5,376 nucleotides of DNA, taken from assembly GCA_001786395.1 (NCBI GenBank), contig MFWN01000065.1, forward strand, positions 4,767-10,142. The letters run 5' to 3'. The notes under the pieces are model-generated. The model had not been told where the DNA came from, made no database searches, and was given only the letters and a program-made list of their open reading frames with translations. A program made the translations under genes and the position numbers. The number at the start of each line of letters is the position of its first letter. Within the stretch, counting starts at the first letter, position 1. The stretch is from Candidatus Pacearchaeota archaeon RBG_13_36_9 (lineage in GTDB: Archaea > Nanobdellota > Nanobdellia > Pacearchaeales > GW2011-AR1). Positions 4,936-5,376 of the stretch are shown here, in pieces.

Positions 4936-4971
4936 GGCTGAAAAAGCGATAAAGATAAGTTTATAAATAAA
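4923..4971 (+). repeat. 49-bp repeat: AbrB 3' end plus promoter, copy B
   Basis: 48 of 49 positions match 3425-3473. Here the AbrB codons are not preceded by an AbrB gene. Instead the metallopeptidase reads into the repeat in a different frame and stops at the TAA inside GAGATAAGG. The repeat also delivers the promoter of the second DUF5678-like gene. Confidence 0.92.
4960..4968 (+). promoter_or_regulatory. TATA-like box for the second DUF5678/protease unit
   Basis: TTTATAAAT lies 25 nt (centre to start) before ATG 4989, identical in sequence and spacing to the first unit. This decides the start: ATG 4989 rather than the GTG at 4974, which would lie upstream of the predicted transcription start. 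Confidence 0.75.
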
Positions 4972-4988
4972 AAGTGCCATATTCTAAT

Positions 4989-5228
4989 ATGTTAAGTGAT
5001 TTGGAATTATTGGATGTTTCTGAGAAAAATTTTAGATGGTTTCAGGAGAGATCTGGTCAGATTAGAGAAGAATTTGAGAATCAAATTATTGCAATAAAGG
5101 ACCAGAAAATTGTTGCAAGCGCCAAGACATATAAAGAATTACTGGCTTTATTAGAGCAAAAGGGAATAGATTCTTCTGAAGTATTAATAGAGTCTATTTC
5201 ATCTAAAAACGAGATAACTATACTATAA
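4989..5228 (+). CDS. DUF5678-like small protein, unit 2
   Basis: This 79-aa protein is a diverged paralogue of the one at 3491-3733. It keeps the WF pair (17-18), the QIREEF helix end, the core NQIIAIKDQKIVASAKTYKE and the following helix LLALLEQKG, then a C-terminal strand ending ITIL. The promoter region is nearly identical between the two units while the proteins differ strongly. That suggests either that the upstream part was recently copied or homogenised, or that it is under strong constraint. Only the ATG at 4989 fits the leaderless spacing; a GTG at 4974 in the same frame would add five residues and is less likely. The protease gene follows 14 nt downstream. Function unknown. Confidence 0.82.
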   Translation: MLSDLELLDVSEKNFRWFQERSGQIREEFENQIIAIKDQKIVASAKTYKELLALLEQKGIDSSEVLIESISSKNEITIL

Positions 5229-5242
5229 GATACCTATTCTTT

Positions 5243-5376
5243 ATGATGAAAATCAAAGTATTTTATGATAAGGATCTTAAGGTTCTGAATATACCGGTTG
5301 TTTTGAAAACCCCTCATTCTAGGATACCTTCTAATCTGGTTGTTGATACCGGGTCTCCGCACACTATAATAAATTA
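5243..5376 (+). CDS. Retropepsin-like aspartic protease, unit 2 (5' part, cut by window end)
   Basis: Only the first 44 codons are present. They read as an N-terminal strand pair (KIKVFYDKDLKVLNIPVVLK), a short loop, then LVVDTGSPHTIIN with the catalytic Asp35-Thr36-Gly37. The motif matches the unit 1 protease (IVDTGSPATIIG), while the N-terminal residues are largely different. Two consecutive ATG codons (5243, 5246) could serve as the start; the first is used here. The gene follows the second DUF5678-like gene by 14 nt, repeating the gene order of unit 1. The flap and the ILGxDF segment lie outside the window, so completeness cannot be judged. Confidence 0.85.
   Translation, partial: MMKIKVFYDKDLKVLNIPVVLKTPHSRIPSNLVVDTGSPHTIIN

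Overview
The window looks like a piece of an AT-rich archaeal genome, most likely a DPANN-type lineage (Woesearchaeota/Pacearchaeota-like). This is inferred from the protein families (archaeal two-CxxC zinc ribbon, AbrB-type swapped-hairpin protein, DUF5678-like small proteins paired with single-DTG retropepsin-like proteases), from TATA-like boxes about 25 nt upstream of several start codons (leaderless transcripts), and from the lack of clear Shine-Dalgarno sites. No rRNA, tRNA, CRISPR array or transposase was seen.

Left part (1-461, + strand): a small zinc-ribbon gene whose two CxxC halves lie in different frames, separated at a run of eight T, followed with a 4-nt ATGA overlap by a two-helix membrane protein. 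Middle part (437-2964, - strand): three unrelated genes (a 275-aa helical protein, a class I SAM-dependent methyltransferase, and a 245-aa protein with an HTH-like N-terminus and internal repeats). Each has its own copy of the same promoter/leader cassette directly upstream. Two copies are 80/82 identical and the third is diverged, so the three genes look like a co-regulated set rather than one operon.

Right part (3078-5376, + strand): a 72-aa charged protein overlaps a 53-aa AbrB-like protein by 4 nt. A leaderless two-gene unit follows: a small DUF5678-like protein and a retropepsin-like aspartic protease. After about 220 nt holding a decayed AbrB gene comes a HExxH zinc metallopeptidase, then a second DUF5678-like plus retropepsin-like unit cut by the window end. 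The second unit carries a 49-bp near-perfect copy (48/49) of the AbrB 3' end plus promoter. The metallopeptidase gene stops inside that copy in another frame, which marks it as a duplication junction.

The most notable points are the duplicated DUF5678/retropepsin module with an interposed zincin and AbrB remnants, the reused promoter cassette on the - strand, and the zinc-ribbon frameshift. The joint function of the protease module is unknown; a regulated proteolysis or defence-type system is only a hypothesis.
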